From Spongisporangium articulatum (lineage in GTDB: Bacteria; Actinomycetota; Actinomycetes; Actinomycetales; Kineosporiaceae), in contig NZ_JBITLV010000003.1 of assembly GCF_044465595.1 (NCBI RefSeq), positions 496,001-560,000 of the forward strand: 64,000 nucleotides of DNA, in the 5' to 3' direction. Every line of letters begins with the position of its first letter. Within the stretch, counting starts at the first letter, position 1. Of the stretch, positions 8,653-16,794 are shown piece after piece. The notes under the pieces are model-generated. The model ran no database searches. It was not told the origin of the DNA and saw only the letters and a program-made list of their open reading frames with translations. The translations under genes were made by a program, and so were the position numbers.

Positions 8653-10310
8653 TCGACACCGACCAGCAGGGGATACCTCGGCTGACCGCCCGCGAGCACG
8701 CTCACCTCGACCCGCGGGTTGGTCCGGTGCAGGTGCGCGGCCACGGCCTTGCCCAGCCCGTCGTGGCCACCCGCGCCGACCACGAGCGTCACCAGCTCGC
8801 CACCGCCGGTCAGCAGGTTCTCGACCACCTGCACCGCCACGGCCTCCAGGTCGGACCCGATGACCGCGAAGTCACCGTCCACCACGCCGAGCACGTCACC
8901 CTCGCGGCACTCCCCCGCCGTCGTCAGCCCGGCCTTGACCGCCACCGTCACCGCACCGTCGCGGGCCTGGCCGGCCGCCGAGGACATGGCGACCACGTCG
9001 TCCTGGAAGTCCCGCGCGGGGTCGTGGACGGCGACCGCGGCCAACCCCTGCACCTGCGCCCGGGTGGGCAGCACGGTCACCCGCACCCCCTCGGCGCGGG
9101 CCGCCACGGCGGCGGCCTGCGCGACCGAGTGCGTGTCGCCGTCGTTGGGCAGCACCGCCACCTCGTGGGCCCCGGTCCGCCGGACGGCGGCCAGCAGCTG
9201 CGCGGTCGACGGGCGCCGCCCGGGCCCGCCCGGGACGACGAGCGCCCCGGCGGAGGCGAACAGCTCCTCCAGCCCGGGGCCGGCGGCACAGGCCACGAGC
9301 CCCTTGCCCTCGAGGGGGCGGGGCTCCTCGGGCACGTGCCCCTGATGCGAGGTGTCGTGCTCGGAGAAGTGCGAGACCCGGATGCGGTGCGGCCGGCCGA
9401 AGTCGAGCGCGGCCTCGATGGCCGCCCCCGGGTCGTGCACGTGCACGTGCACGTTCCACAACCCGCTGCCGCCCACGACGACCAGGGAATCACCGAGCTC
9501 CGACAGTCTGGGCCGCAGCCGGGCGATCGCCGCGTCGTCGGCGTTCAGCAGGTACATCACCTCGTAGCCGGGGCCGCCGGCGGTCAGGTGGTCGCAGGTC
9601 GACAGGGGGACGGCGGGCAGCGCGGGCCGCAGGCCCCTCGACGCCGGACGCCCACCGCGGGCCCGGGACGGGCGGTTGCGGGAGGCGCCGCTCAGCATGT
9701 CGAGCAGGCTCTCCAGGACGACGACGAAGCCCCGGCCCCCGGCGTCCACCACCCCGGCCGCGGCCAGCGCGGGCAGCTGCTCGGGAGTGCGGGCCAGCGC
9801 CGCCCGGGCCGCCCCGACCGCCGCCTCGACCACCTCGCGCAGCCGGCCGCCCTCGCCGCCGCCGCGCAGGGCCTCCGCCGCGGCCTGGGCCGCCGCCCGG
9901 CTCACGCTCAGAATGGTGCCCTCGACCGGGTCGTTGACGGCCTTCCAGGCCTGCTCGTCGGCCCGTTGCAGGCCCTGGACGGCGGCCGCCGCGTCGAGCC
10001 GGTCCCGGTCGGCCAGGACGTCGGCCCAGCCCCGCAGCATCTGAGCCCCGATCACGCCCGAGTTGCCCCGGGCGCCCAGCAGCGCGCCGCGGGCGAAGGC
10101 GTCGGCCAGGCGGCCCACGGGAGCGTCCTCGGGCACGGTGGCCGCGGCCATCACGGCCGCCTCCAGGGTCAGGTACATGTTGGTACCGGTGTCGCCGTCG
10201 GGAACCGGGAACACGTTCAGGGCGTCGATCTCCTCGCGCGCCTCGCCGAGCGCCCCCAGGGCGGCGACGGCCCACCGCCGGGCCGAGACCGTGCTCACCG
10301 CGTGCAGCAT
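8649..10310 (-). CDS. DAK2 domain protein (FakA/YloV-like fatty acid kinase candidate)
   Basis: Belongs to the YloV/FakA family, whose characterised member phosphorylates protein-bound fatty acids together with a DegV-type FakB. The N-terminal DhaL (DAK2) domain carries the nucleotide/Mg-binding NVFPVPDGDTGTNM at about residues 31-46, and the C-terminal half is the DAK-associated domain. The 553-residue length is typical. The ATG at 10308-10310 is chosen because the conserved family sequence begins a few residues later (RRWAVAALGAL); the open frame further upstream covers the rpmB promoter region. No FakB gene is in the window, so the lipid-kinase role is inferred. It is translationally coupled to recG, as in many actinobacteria and firmicutes. 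Confidence 0.88.
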   Translation of the reverse strand: MLHAVSTVSARRWAVAALGALGEAREEIDALNVFPVPDGDTGTNMYLTLEAAVMAAATVPEDAPVGRLADAFARGALLGARGNSGVIGAQMLRGWADVLADRDRLDAAAAVQGLQRADEQAWKAVNDPVEGTILSVSRAAAQAAAEALRGGGEGGRLREVVEAAVGAARAALARTPEQLPALAAAGVVDAGGRGFVVVLESLLDMLSGASRNRPSRARGGRPASRGLRPALPAVPLSTCDHLTAGGPGYEVMYLLNADDAAIARLRPRLSELGDSLVVVGGSGLWNVHVHVHDPGAAIEAALDFGRPHRIRVSHFSEHDTSHQGHVPEEPRPLEGKGLVACAAGPGLEELFASAGALVVPGGPGRRPSTAQLLAAVRRTGAHEVAVLPNDGDTHSVAQAAAVAARAEGVRVTVLPTRAQVQGLAAVAVHDPARDFQDDVVAMSSAAGQARDGAVTVAVKAGLTTAGECREGDVLGVVDGDFAVIGSDLEAVAVQVVENLLTGGGELVTLVVGAGGHDGLGKAVAAHLHRTNPRVEVSVLAGGQPRYPLLVGVE

Positions 10311-10527
10311 CTTTGGCCTCTCAGAATGCCCTCCAGCCCGTCCCCGGATGTTCCGGGGACTGTATCTGGCGCCGCCCGGCGAGCGGAGCGAGTGCCAAGC
10401 GGCACCCCACCGGACCGCGGTTTGGGCGAGACGGCCCCCCTCGGCTAGCCTGTACCGGTTGCTCGCGCCCGGCCAGGGCCGCCTGGGCAGCACCTATCGA
10501 CTACCGCTCGACGTTCAGGAGTTAACC

Positions 10528-10713
10528 GTGGCTGCCAACTGCGAGGTCTGCGGCAAGGGACCGAGCTTCGGTCACAGCATCTCCCACTCCCACCGCCGCA
10601 CGAAGCGTCGCTGGAACCCGAACATCCAGCGGGTCCGCACCGTCGTCGGCGGCACCCCCAAGCGCGTCAACGTGTGCACCTCCTGCCTGAAGGCCGGCAA
10701 GGTCGCTCGCTGA
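10528..10713 (+). CDS. rpmB: 50S ribosomal protein L28
   Basis: A 61-residue large-subunit protein starting at GTG with AGGAG six bases upstream (517-521 of the same 10-kb block). It has two CxxC pairs (CEVCGKGPSFG near the N-terminus and CTSCLKAGKV near the C-terminus), marking the zinc-binding form that zinc-limited actinobacteria often replace with a C-minus paralogue. It is divergent from the DAK2/recG run; the 217 bp between them should hold both promoters. Confidence 0.96.
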   Translation: MAANCEVCGKGPSFGHSISHSHRRTKRRWNPNIQRVRTVVGGTPKRVNVCTSCLKAGKVAR

Positions 10714-10893
10714 CCTTCGGGTCGCCGGCACCACCCGCACGTCCAGCCCGTTCCACCCGTCGCGGTGGGCGGGCTGTTCGTCGTTCGTCAGGCCACCCGG
10801 GCGATCTGCGTAGATCACTGGATGATCCGGTCGTCGTGGCTGCACGAATCGTTCAGTCACCCCTGCAGCGATCATGAAGTGCTCGTCCCGTGA

Positions 10894-10956
10894 TGGCAGC
10901 CCTGGTGGCAGGCTGCGTGCACCAGGACGGTGTGTCAGCTGCCACCAGACCTGCCA
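10894..10956. repeat. Palindromic repeat, second family, copy A
   Basis: Inverted arms TGGCAGCCCTGGTGGCA (10894-10910) and TGCCACCAGACCTGCCA (10940-10956) pair with two mismatches. A related element with the same arms lies at 27400-27462. It sits in the 273-bp gap between rpmB and thiL, which are convergent, so it may act as a terminator. No gene is seen in this gap. Confidence 0.6.
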
Positions 10957-10986
10957 CCAGCCCGATGTCCCGACCTGGTCAGCGGG

Positions 10987-11997
10987 TCAGGCCCAGTGGG
11001 TCCAGCCCGAGCCACCTCGCCAGGGCAGGCCGCCGAACAGGACCGGTGGGCCGTCCGAGCCCTCGACCACCGTCCCGATCGCGCGGTAGCCGGGCGGCAG
11101 CGCCGTCCCGGCCGGGAAGCACGCGAGGAGGGCGTGGTCCTCGCCACCCGTGAGCACCCAGGTGCGCGCGTCGGCGCCGAGCCTCTCCGCCGGCGCGACC
11201 AGGTCGGGGGCCGGCTCGAGCGCGGCCGGGTCCAGGTCGAGCCGGACGCCGGACGCGCGGGCGATGCGGGCGGCATCGCGGACGAGCCCGTCGCTGGTGT
11301 CGATCAGGGCCGTGGCGCCGGCCCGGGCGGCCGCCGGCCCCGCCGCGTAGGGCGGTACCGGACGGCGTTGCGCGGCCAGCAGCCGCGCGAACTCCTCGCT
11401 GTGCGTGGTGCCGGTCTCGAGCAACGCGAGACCCGCTGCAGCCGGCCCCGTCTCGCCGCAGAGAGCGACGACGTCCCCGACCCGGGCCCCCGAGCGCAGC
11501 ACCGGCGCGACACCGTCGGTGGCGCCGACCGCCGTCCCGGTGACGACGACCTCCGAGGCCGCCGAGACGTCGCCCCCCACCAGCGCAGCCCCGGCCCGCG
11601 CGCACTCGGCCGCGACCCCGGCCGACAGATCCTCCACCCACCCGGCAGGGGTCCCGCCCGGCATCGAGAGGCTGACCAGCAGCGCGACCGGCCGGGCCCC
11701 CATCGCCGCGATGTCGGCGAAATTCTGTGCGGCCGCCTTGGCCCCGACGTCCGCGCCCGAGCTCCACGCCGTCCGGAAGTCCTGGCCCTCGACGAGGGTG
11801 TCGGTGCTCAGCACGAGTCCGCCCACCGGCGGGGCGAGCACGGCGGCGTCGTCGCCGGGCCCGACGACGAGGCCGACCCCGGCCGGGGCGTCCGCACCGG
11901 TCACCCGGGCCAGCACGGAGGCGACCAGGCGGTCCTCCCCCAGCGACCCCGCGGATTCAGCCGGCGACCCCACCGATTCTGCCGCCACGCGGCACAC
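10987..11997 (-). CDS. thiL: Thiamine-monophosphate kinase
   Basis: Phosphorylates thiamine monophosphate to the cofactor thiamine diphosphate. The 336-residue protein carries the AIR-synthase-related fold with the N-terminal VVGPGDDAAVL (Mg/ATP), STDTLVEGQDF, the GGDVSAA segment and the C-terminal TGGEDHALLA. The GTG start at 11997 is the most upstream one; a shorter start cannot be excluded because the first 20 residues are not conserved. It is divergent from the AsnC-domain gene. Confidence 0.95.
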   Translation of the reverse strand: MCRVAAESVGSPAESAGSLGEDRLVASVLARVTGADAPAGVGLVVGPGDDAAVLAPPVGGLVLSTDTLVEGQDFRTAWSSGADVGAKAAAQNFADIAAMGARPVALLVSLSMPGGTPAGWVEDLSAGVAAECARAGAALVGGDVSAASEVVVTGTAVGATDGVAPVLRSGARVGDVVALCGETGPAAAGLALLETGTTHSEEFARLLAAQRRPVPPYAAGPAAARAGATALIDTSDGLVRDAARIARASGVRLDLDPAALEPAPDLVAPAERLGADARTWVLTGGEDHALLACFPAGTALPPGYRAIGTVVEGSDGPPVLFGGLPWRGGSGWTHWA

Positions 11998-12074
11998 GGT
12001 AGCGTGACCGGTCGGTCGGGCACCGTTCTCGACGGTTCCGGGCTTTTCGGGGGTAGAAGAAGAGGGAGAAGACA

Positions 12075-12311
12075 GTGCTCGTTCAGGCCTACGTACTCAT
12101 CCAGACCGAGGTGGGGCAGTCGTCCCAGGTGGCCGACGAGATCCGCTCGCTGTCCGGCGTGACGATGGCCGAGGACGTCACCGGCCCCTACGACGTGATC
12201 GCCCGCGTCGAGGCCCCCAGCATGGACGCGCTGGGCCAACTGGTGATCGCCCGGATCCAGGACGTCAAGGGCATCACCCGAACGCTGACCTGCACCGTCG
12301 TCCACCTCTGA
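12075..12311 (+). CDS. Lrp/AsnC ligand-binding (RAM) domain protein without DNA-binding domain
   Basis: A 78-residue stand-alone RAM/ACT-like effector domain of the Lrp/AsnC family (AYVLIQTEVGQSSQVADEI ... GPYDVIARVEAP ... GITRTLTCTVVHL). The helix-turn-helix half is absent, so it cannot bind DNA by itself. In known cases such small RAM proteins form oligomers that bind amino acids. GTG start, divergent from thiL. The downstream lipoprotein gene begins 5 bp after its stop, so the two are probably co-transcribed. Confidence 0.85.
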   Translation: MLVQAYVLIQTEVGQSSQVADEIRSLSGVTMAEDVTGPYDVIARVEAPSMDALGQLVIARIQDVKGITRTLTCTVVHL

Positions 12312-12316
12312 GCGCC

Positions 12317-12796
12317 GTGAGGGCGCTCGTCGCGTCGGTGGCCGTCCTGGTCCTGGCCGGGTGCTCCGGCTCGTCGTCCGGTTCCGCCGCCGTCCAGCCC
12401 GGGCCGAGCTCCAGCGCCCCCGCCTGCACGCGCCTCCTGAACAAGGTGCCCGCGACCCTGCTCGGTCTGAAGCACGCCGACTCGGCCGCGCGGGGGGCCA
12501 CCGCCTGGGGGGAGCACGCCGGGCACACCATCGTCCTGCGCTGCGGCGTGACCCCGCCGACGGCCACCACCTCGCCGTGCATCACCACGGACGACGTCGA
12601 CTGGATCTTCGACGAGACCGGCACCGCCTACGTGTTCACCACCTTCGGTCGGGAACCCGCCGTCGAGGTCAGCGTGCCGAAGTCCATCAGCCGCGAGCAG
12701 GCCCCCGGGGCGATGGCCGCCCTGGCGGGCGCCGTGAAGCCGTTGCCGCAGGGCAGGCACTGCACCGACCTGGACGACGTGCCCTCCTCGAGCTGA
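12317..12796 (+). CDS. DUF3515 lipoprotein
   Basis: A 159-residue secreted lipoprotein. The signal peptide VRALVASVAVLVLAGC ends in a lipobox (LAGC), with the lipidated Cys at residue 16 and a Ser/Gly-rich linker. The remainder matches the actinobacterial DUF3515 family: CTRLLNKVPATLLG and the conserved Cys residues in LRCGV, SPCI and RHCTDL. The mycobacterial homologue also lies near thiL. Function unknown; probably cell-envelope located. Confidence 0.85.
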   Translation: MRALVASVAVLVLAGCSGSSSGSAAVQPGPSSSAPACTRLLNKVPATLLGLKHADSAARGATAWGEHAGHTIVLRCGVTPPTATTSPCITTDDVDWIFDETGTAYVFTTFGREPAVEVSVPKSISREQAPGAMAALAGAVKPLPQGRHCTDLDDVPSSS

Positions 12797-12851
12797 CCCG
12801 TCCGGCCGGGTGCGGGCGCCAGGAGCCCGCGACTCTGCTTAGCTCAAGACC

Positions 12852-14054
12852 ATGACCGAGACGCCCGGCGACCGGCCGGCGGCCCCCTCGTCCCTTGCCC
12901 CCGCGACGCTCGCCGTCACCGCGGGGCGGCCCGCCGCCGAGACCGGCAACCCGGTCAACGCGCCCGTCGTCCTCACCTCGACCTACCGGGCCCGGCCCGG
13001 CGCGATCGGCACCGGCGACGACTGGTCGATGGTCTACGGCCGGTTCGACAACCCGACCTGGACCGCCCTGGAGGAGGCGCTGGCCGCCCTCGAGGGCGGC
13101 GGGCGGGCGCTGGCCTTCGGGTCGGGGATGGCCGCGATCAGCGCCGTGGTCGACCTGGTGCCGGTCGGCGGGGTCGTGGTCGCCCCGCGGGCGCCCTACT
13201 CCGGCACGGCCGCCCTCCTGGCCCAGCTGCACACGAGCGGCCGGGTGCGGCACCGGGAGGTGCCGATCGCGGATACGTCCGCCGTGCTGGCCGCCCTCGC
13301 CCCCGCCGCCTCCGCCGACGACCCGGCCCCGGCGGACCTCCTGCTGCTGGAGAGCCCGACCAACCCGCTGCTCGAGGTCGCGGAGCTGCCCGCCCTGATC
13401 GAGGCGGCGCACGAGGTCGGCTGCCGGGTCGCGGTCGACAACACGTTCGCCACCCCGCTGCTGCAGCGCCCGCTCGACCTGGGCGCCGACGTCAGCCTGC
13501 ACTCGGCCACGAAGTACCTCGGCGGGCACTCCGACGTGCTGCTCGGCGCCGCCGTCGTCCGGGACGACGCGCTGTACGAGAAGCTCTACGGGCAGCGGAC
13601 TCTCGGCGGGGCGCTGGCCGGCCCGTGGGAGGCGTGGCTGGTGCTGCGCGGGCTGCGGACGCTGGCCCTGCGGGTCGAGCGGGCCGGGGCCAACGCGGCC
13701 GAGCTGGCCCGCCGGCTGCAGGGGCACGACGCGGTGGAGCGGGTGCGGCACCCGTCCCTGCCCGACGACCCGGGGCACGCCCGGGCGAGCGCGCAGATGT
13801 CCGGCTACGGCGCCATCGTCAGCGTCGAGGTGTACGGCGGGGCCGAGGCGGCCGAACGGGTCTGCGCGGAAACCCGGCTGTGGATGCACGCGACCAGCCT
13901 GGGCGGGGTGGAGTCGTCGCTGGAGCGGCGGCGCCGGTACCCGGCCGAGTCGCCCGCGGTGCCCGACGCGCTGATCCGGCTGTCCGTGGGGGTCGAGGAC
14001 GTCGAGGACCTGTGGGCGGACCTGTCCCAGGCCCTCGACCACTCGCGCGGGTAG
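12852..14054 (+). CDS. Cys/Met metabolism PLP-dependent enzyme (cystathionine gamma-lyase/synthase family)
   Basis: A 400-residue fold-type I PLP enzyme of the gamma-elimination/replacement family. The Schiff-base lysine is K221 in SLHSATKYLGGHSD; other family marks are VYGRFDNPTW (residues 61-70), AFGSGMAAIS and LLLESPTNPLLEV with DNTFATP. The C-terminal SLGGVESS motif supports cystathionine gamma-lyase or synthase rather than O-acetylhomoserine sulfhydrylase, but substrate preference cannot be read from sequence. It is convergent with gpsA, 24 bp between stops. Confidence 0.88.
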   Translation: MTETPGDRPAAPSSLAPATLAVTAGRPAAETGNPVNAPVVLTSTYRARPGAIGTGDDWSMVYGRFDNPTWTALEEALAALEGGGRALAFGSGMAAISAVVDLVPVGGVVVAPRAPYSGTAALLAQLHTSGRVRHREVPIADTSAVLAALAPAASADDPAPADLLLLESPTNPLLEVAELPALIEAAHEVGCRVAVDNTFATPLLQRPLDLGADVSLHSATKYLGGHSDVLLGAAVVRDDALYEKLYGQRTLGGALAGPWEAWLVLRGLRTLALRVERAGANAAELARRLQGHDAVERVRHPSLPDDPGHARASAQMSGYGAIVSVEVYGGAEAAERVCAETRLWMHATSLGGVESSLERRRRYPAESPAVPDALIRLSVGVEDVEDLWADLSQALDHSRG

Positions 14055-14078
14055 CCGGAGGCCCGACGGCCGAGGCCC

Positions 14079-15080
14079 CTACTGGAGCTCGGGTTTGCGG
14101 GCCCGGGAGAACATCCGCGGGATCATCTGGTCGAGCGTCACGCGGCCCTCGATCAGCTCGGTGACCTGCTGCACGATCGGCATCTCGACGCCGTGCGCGG
14201 TGGCCAGCTCGAGGATCGGCCCGCACGACTTCACGCCCTCGGCGGTCTGTTTCGTGATCTTGACGACCTCCTCCACGCTCATCCCCTGGCCCAGGTGCTC
14301 GCCGAAGGTCCGGTTCCGGGACAGCGGCGACGCGCACGTGGCCACCAGGTCGCCCATCCCGGCCAACCCCGCGAACGTGCCGGGCTCGGCGCCGAGAGCC
14401 ACACCCAGCCGGGTGGTCTCGACCAGCCCGCGGGTGATGATCGAGGCCTTCGAGTTGTCGCCCAGGCCCATCCCGTCGGCGATGCCCACGGCCAGGCCGA
14501 TCACGTTCTTCACCGCCCCGCCGAGCTCCACCCCGATCACGTCGTGATTGGTGTAGGGCCGGAAGTAGCCCGTGGAGCAGGCCTCGGCGACGTGCTCGGC
14601 GACGTCCTGGTCGGGGCAGGCGACGACCGTGGCGGTCGGCTGCCGGGCGGCGATCTCGCGGGCCAGGTTCGGGCCGGAGACGACCGCCACGCGGTCCTGG
14701 TGCGCCCCCAGCCCCGCGACGATCACCTCGCTCATCCGCAGCAGCGAGCCGTGCTCGACGCCCTTCATCAGGCTGACCAGGACGGCCTCCGCCGGCACGA
14801 GATCCCGCCAGTGCGCGAGGTTCTCGCGCAGCTTCTGGGACGGGACGGCGAGCACCACGATGTCGGCGCCGTCCAGGGCCGCCGCGGGGTCGGTGCTGGC
14901 CCGCACGGCGTCGGGCAGCGTCAGCTCGCCCAGGTACTCGCTGTTGCGGTGCTCCTTCTCGATCTCCTCGCAGACCACGGACCGGCGACCCCACATCGTC
15001 ACCTGCGCGCCGGCGTCCGCGAGCACCATCCCGAACGTCGTCCCCCAGGAACCGGTCCCCATCACCGCAACCCGGGTCAT
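14079..15080 (-). CDS. gpsA: NAD(P)-dependent glycerol-3-phosphate dehydrogenase
   Basis: Makes sn-glycerol 3-phosphate from dihydroxyacetone phosphate for phospholipid synthesis. The 333-residue protein starts VAVMGTGSWGTTFG (Rossmann loop at about 6-15) and contains AVPSQKLRENL, SGPNLAREIA and the catalytic-lysine segment GGAVKNVIGLAVG. Its ATG overlaps the stop of the upstream acyltransferase by 4 bp (ATGA), coupling supply of glycerol 3-phosphate with its acylation. Confidence 0.97.
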   Translation of the reverse strand: MTRVAVMGTGSWGTTFGMVLADAGAQVTMWGRRSVVCEEIEKEHRNSEYLGELTLPDAVRASTDPAAALDGADIVVLAVPSQKLRENLAHWRDLVPAEAVLVSLMKGVEHGSLLRMSEVIVAGLGAHQDRVAVVSGPNLAREIAARQPTATVVACPDQDVAEHVAEACSTGYFRPYTNHDVIGVELGGAVKNVIGLAVGIADGMGLGDNSKASIITRGLVETTRLGVALGAEPGTFAGLAGMGDLVATCASPLSRNRTFGEHLGQGMSVEEVVKITKQTAEGVKSCGPILELATAHGVEMPIVQQVTELIEGRVTLDQMIPRMFSRARKPELQ

Positions 15081-15850
15081 CCGGCCGCCTTCCGTCGTGT
15101 GTTGGCTCGTCGAGCTGGATTTCCCGTGCGGGGCAGTGCGCTGGTGCGTGGGTCCCACCGGACGGCGGGGGGCGGCTCCTGCCGGATCTCGGCCAGCAAC
15201 GCGGTGATCGCGTCCATCACCGTGTCGGTGGCGGCGGTCAGGACGGGGCCGGTCAGCTCCTGCCCCTCGAACGCCGACAGGTCGACGGGCGGTCCCAACG
15301 TCACGTACACGTCGTGGCGAGGCAGCAGGCGGGGCCGGTGCGCGTACGGCGGCAGGATCTCGTGCGCACCCCACTGCGCGGCCGGCAGCAACGGGTACCC
15401 GGTGGCCAGCGCCAGCCGGGCCGCCCCGGTCTTGCCGGACATCGGCCACAGCTGCGGGTCGCGGGTCAGGGTCCCCTCGGGGTAGATCGCGACGCACTGC
15501 CCCCGGTCGAGGGCCTCGATGGCCGCCCGGTAGGCCTTCTGCGCGTCGGCGGTCTCGCGGTACACCGGGATCTGCTGGGCGTTGCGCACGATCCAGCCGA
15601 AGAACGGGGTCTCGAAGACGGTCGACTTCGTCAAGTAGCGCGGCAGGTGGCCGTTGTCGTACAGGAAGTGCCCGAACGTGAACGGGTCGGCGTGCGAGAT
15701 GTGGTTCACCACGATGATGAACCCGCCGTGGGCCGGCAGGTTCTCACTCCCCCGCCAGTGCCGCCGGGTGAGCGCCATCAGCAGAGGCCGCAGCACGAGG
15801 ACGGCGATCCGGTACCCGGCGCCGATCTTGCGCGGCTTACGGCGTGGCAC
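15077..15850 (-). CDS. 1-acylglycerol-3-phosphate acyltransferase family protein (PlsC-like)
   Basis: Acyltransferase of phospholipid synthesis, 257 aa. The catalytic HX4D motif is in VVNHISHADPFTF, the glycerol-phosphate-binding motif is YPEGTLTRD, and an N-terminal hydrophobic stretch (GYRIAVLVLRPLLMAL) probably anchors it in the membrane. I chose the GTG at 15850 (MPRRKPRKIGAG) because upstream sequence overlaps the divergent cofC promoter. It forms a coupled pair with gpsA. The basic C-terminus (NPARRANTRRK) may contact lipid. Confidence 0.92.
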   Translation of the reverse strand: MPRRKPRKIGAGYRIAVLVLRPLLMALTRRHWRGSENLPAHGGFIIVVNHISHADPFTFGHFLYDNGHLPRYLTKSTVFETPFFGWIVRNAQQIPVYRETADAQKAYRAAIEALDRGQCVAIYPEGTLTRDPQLWPMSGKTGAARLALATGYPLLPAAQWGAHEILPPYAHRPRLLPRHDVYVTLGPPVDLSAFEGQELTGPVLTAATDTVMDAITALLAEIRQEPPPAVRWDPRTSALPRTGNPARRANTRRKAAG

Positions 15851-15973
15851 GCACCTCTCCTGACTCCGTCGTCGGTCCCTCGCGGCCCACCGGGCGCGCA
15901 GATGAGCATGACATATACGCCCTGGACGGGCCCCGCGCGCGCCGTGAGCGACGTCTCGGGTGATGATCGGGGC

Positions 15974-16567
15974 GTGCCGCGCACCTGGACCGTCATCCTC
16001 CCGCTCAAGGGCGGCCCGCATGCCAAGTCCCGGCTGCACGCGCCCACCGGCCTGGCCCGCGCCATCGCGCTGGACTGCCTCACGTCGGTCCTGGCGGCCT
16101 CCACCGTGGCCCGCGTCCTCGTGGTCACCCCGGACGCCGGGCTGGGCGCGGAGGCGGTGTCCCTGAGCGCGCAGGTGGTCGAGGAACCGGCCCACGGGGG
16201 CCTGAACGGTGCGGTGGCGGCCGGCGCGGCCGTTGCGCAGGGCGCGACCGCCGTCCTGCTCGGCGACCTGCCCGCCCTGCGCCCGGGCGACCTGGACGCG
16301 GCCCTGGCCGCCTGCGCGGCCCATCCCCTGGCGTTCGTGCCCGACGCGGACGGCGAGGGGACGGTCCTGCTGGCGGGACGTCGTCCGGACGCGCTCGTGC
16401 CCCGCTTCGGCGCGGATTCCGCGGCCGCCCACCGGGCCGTCGGGGCCGTCGAGCTGGCGCTCGACCTGCCGGGGCTGCGCCGGGACGTCGACACGCCCGC
16501 CGACCTGGACGCCGCCGCCCGCCTCGGGCTCGGCCCGCGGACCCGGGAGGCGCTCGCCGGGCAGTAG
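15974..16567 (+). CDS. cofC: 2-phospho-L-lactate/phosphoenolpyruvate guanylyltransferase
   Basis: Nucleotidyltransferase of coenzyme F420 synthesis (CofC; FbiD in mycobacteria). The 197-residue protein has VILPLKGGPHAKSRL at the N-terminus, the LLGDLPALRPGDLDAAL segment, and the C-terminal LRRDVDTPADLDAA typical of the family. GTG start, divergent from the acyltransferase. The other F420 genes (fbiA/B/C) are not in the window. Its position next to gpsA matches mycobacteria. Confidence 0.9.
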   Translation: MPRTWTVILPLKGGPHAKSRLHAPTGLARAIALDCLTSVLAASTVARVLVVTPDAGLGAEAVSLSAQVVEEPAHGGLNGAVAAGAAVAQGATAVLLGDLPALRPGDLDAALAACAAHPLAFVPDADGEGTVLLAGRRPDALVPRFGADSAAAHRAVGAVELALDLPGLRRDVDTPADLDAAARLGLGPRTREALAGQ

Positions 16568-16577
16568 GTTGGCCCGC

Positions 16578-16790
16578 ATGCAGGCGACGGTGCACCGGTT
16601 CGACGAGGCGAGCGGCAGCGGCGCGGTGATCACGGACGCCGGGCTGGTGCTCCCGTTCGACCTGGGCACGTTCCTGCGCAGCGGGTTACGGCGGCTGCGG
16701 GTCGGTCAGCGCCTGGCCGTCGAGCTGTCGCCGGCGGGTGACGCGGTCGACGAGATGTGGCTGGAGACCGTCCCCCGCCGCGAACTGTGA
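16578..16790 (+). CDS. Small cold-shock/OB-fold-like protein
   Basis: A 70-residue protein starting 10 bp after cofC. The pattern ATVHRFDEASGSGAVITDAGLVLPFD ... LRVGQRLAVEL resembles the strand order of cold-shock (OB) domains (compare the G-x-V-x-x-F opening and the V-x-F region), but the RNP motifs of true Csp proteins are not clear. It is probably co-transcribed with cofC. I do not know an assigned function. Convergent with murA with a 4-bp gap. Confidence 0.7.
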   Translation: MQATVHRFDEASGSGAVITDAGLVLPFDLGTFLRSGLRRLRVGQRLAVELSPAGDAVDEMWLETVPRREL

Positions 16791-16794
16791 CGCC

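Noticed and set aside
10522..10875. Minus-strand open frame across rpmB and its downstream gap
   Set aside because: It is antisense to rpmB and carries no conserved sequence; the gap contains a palindrome instead.
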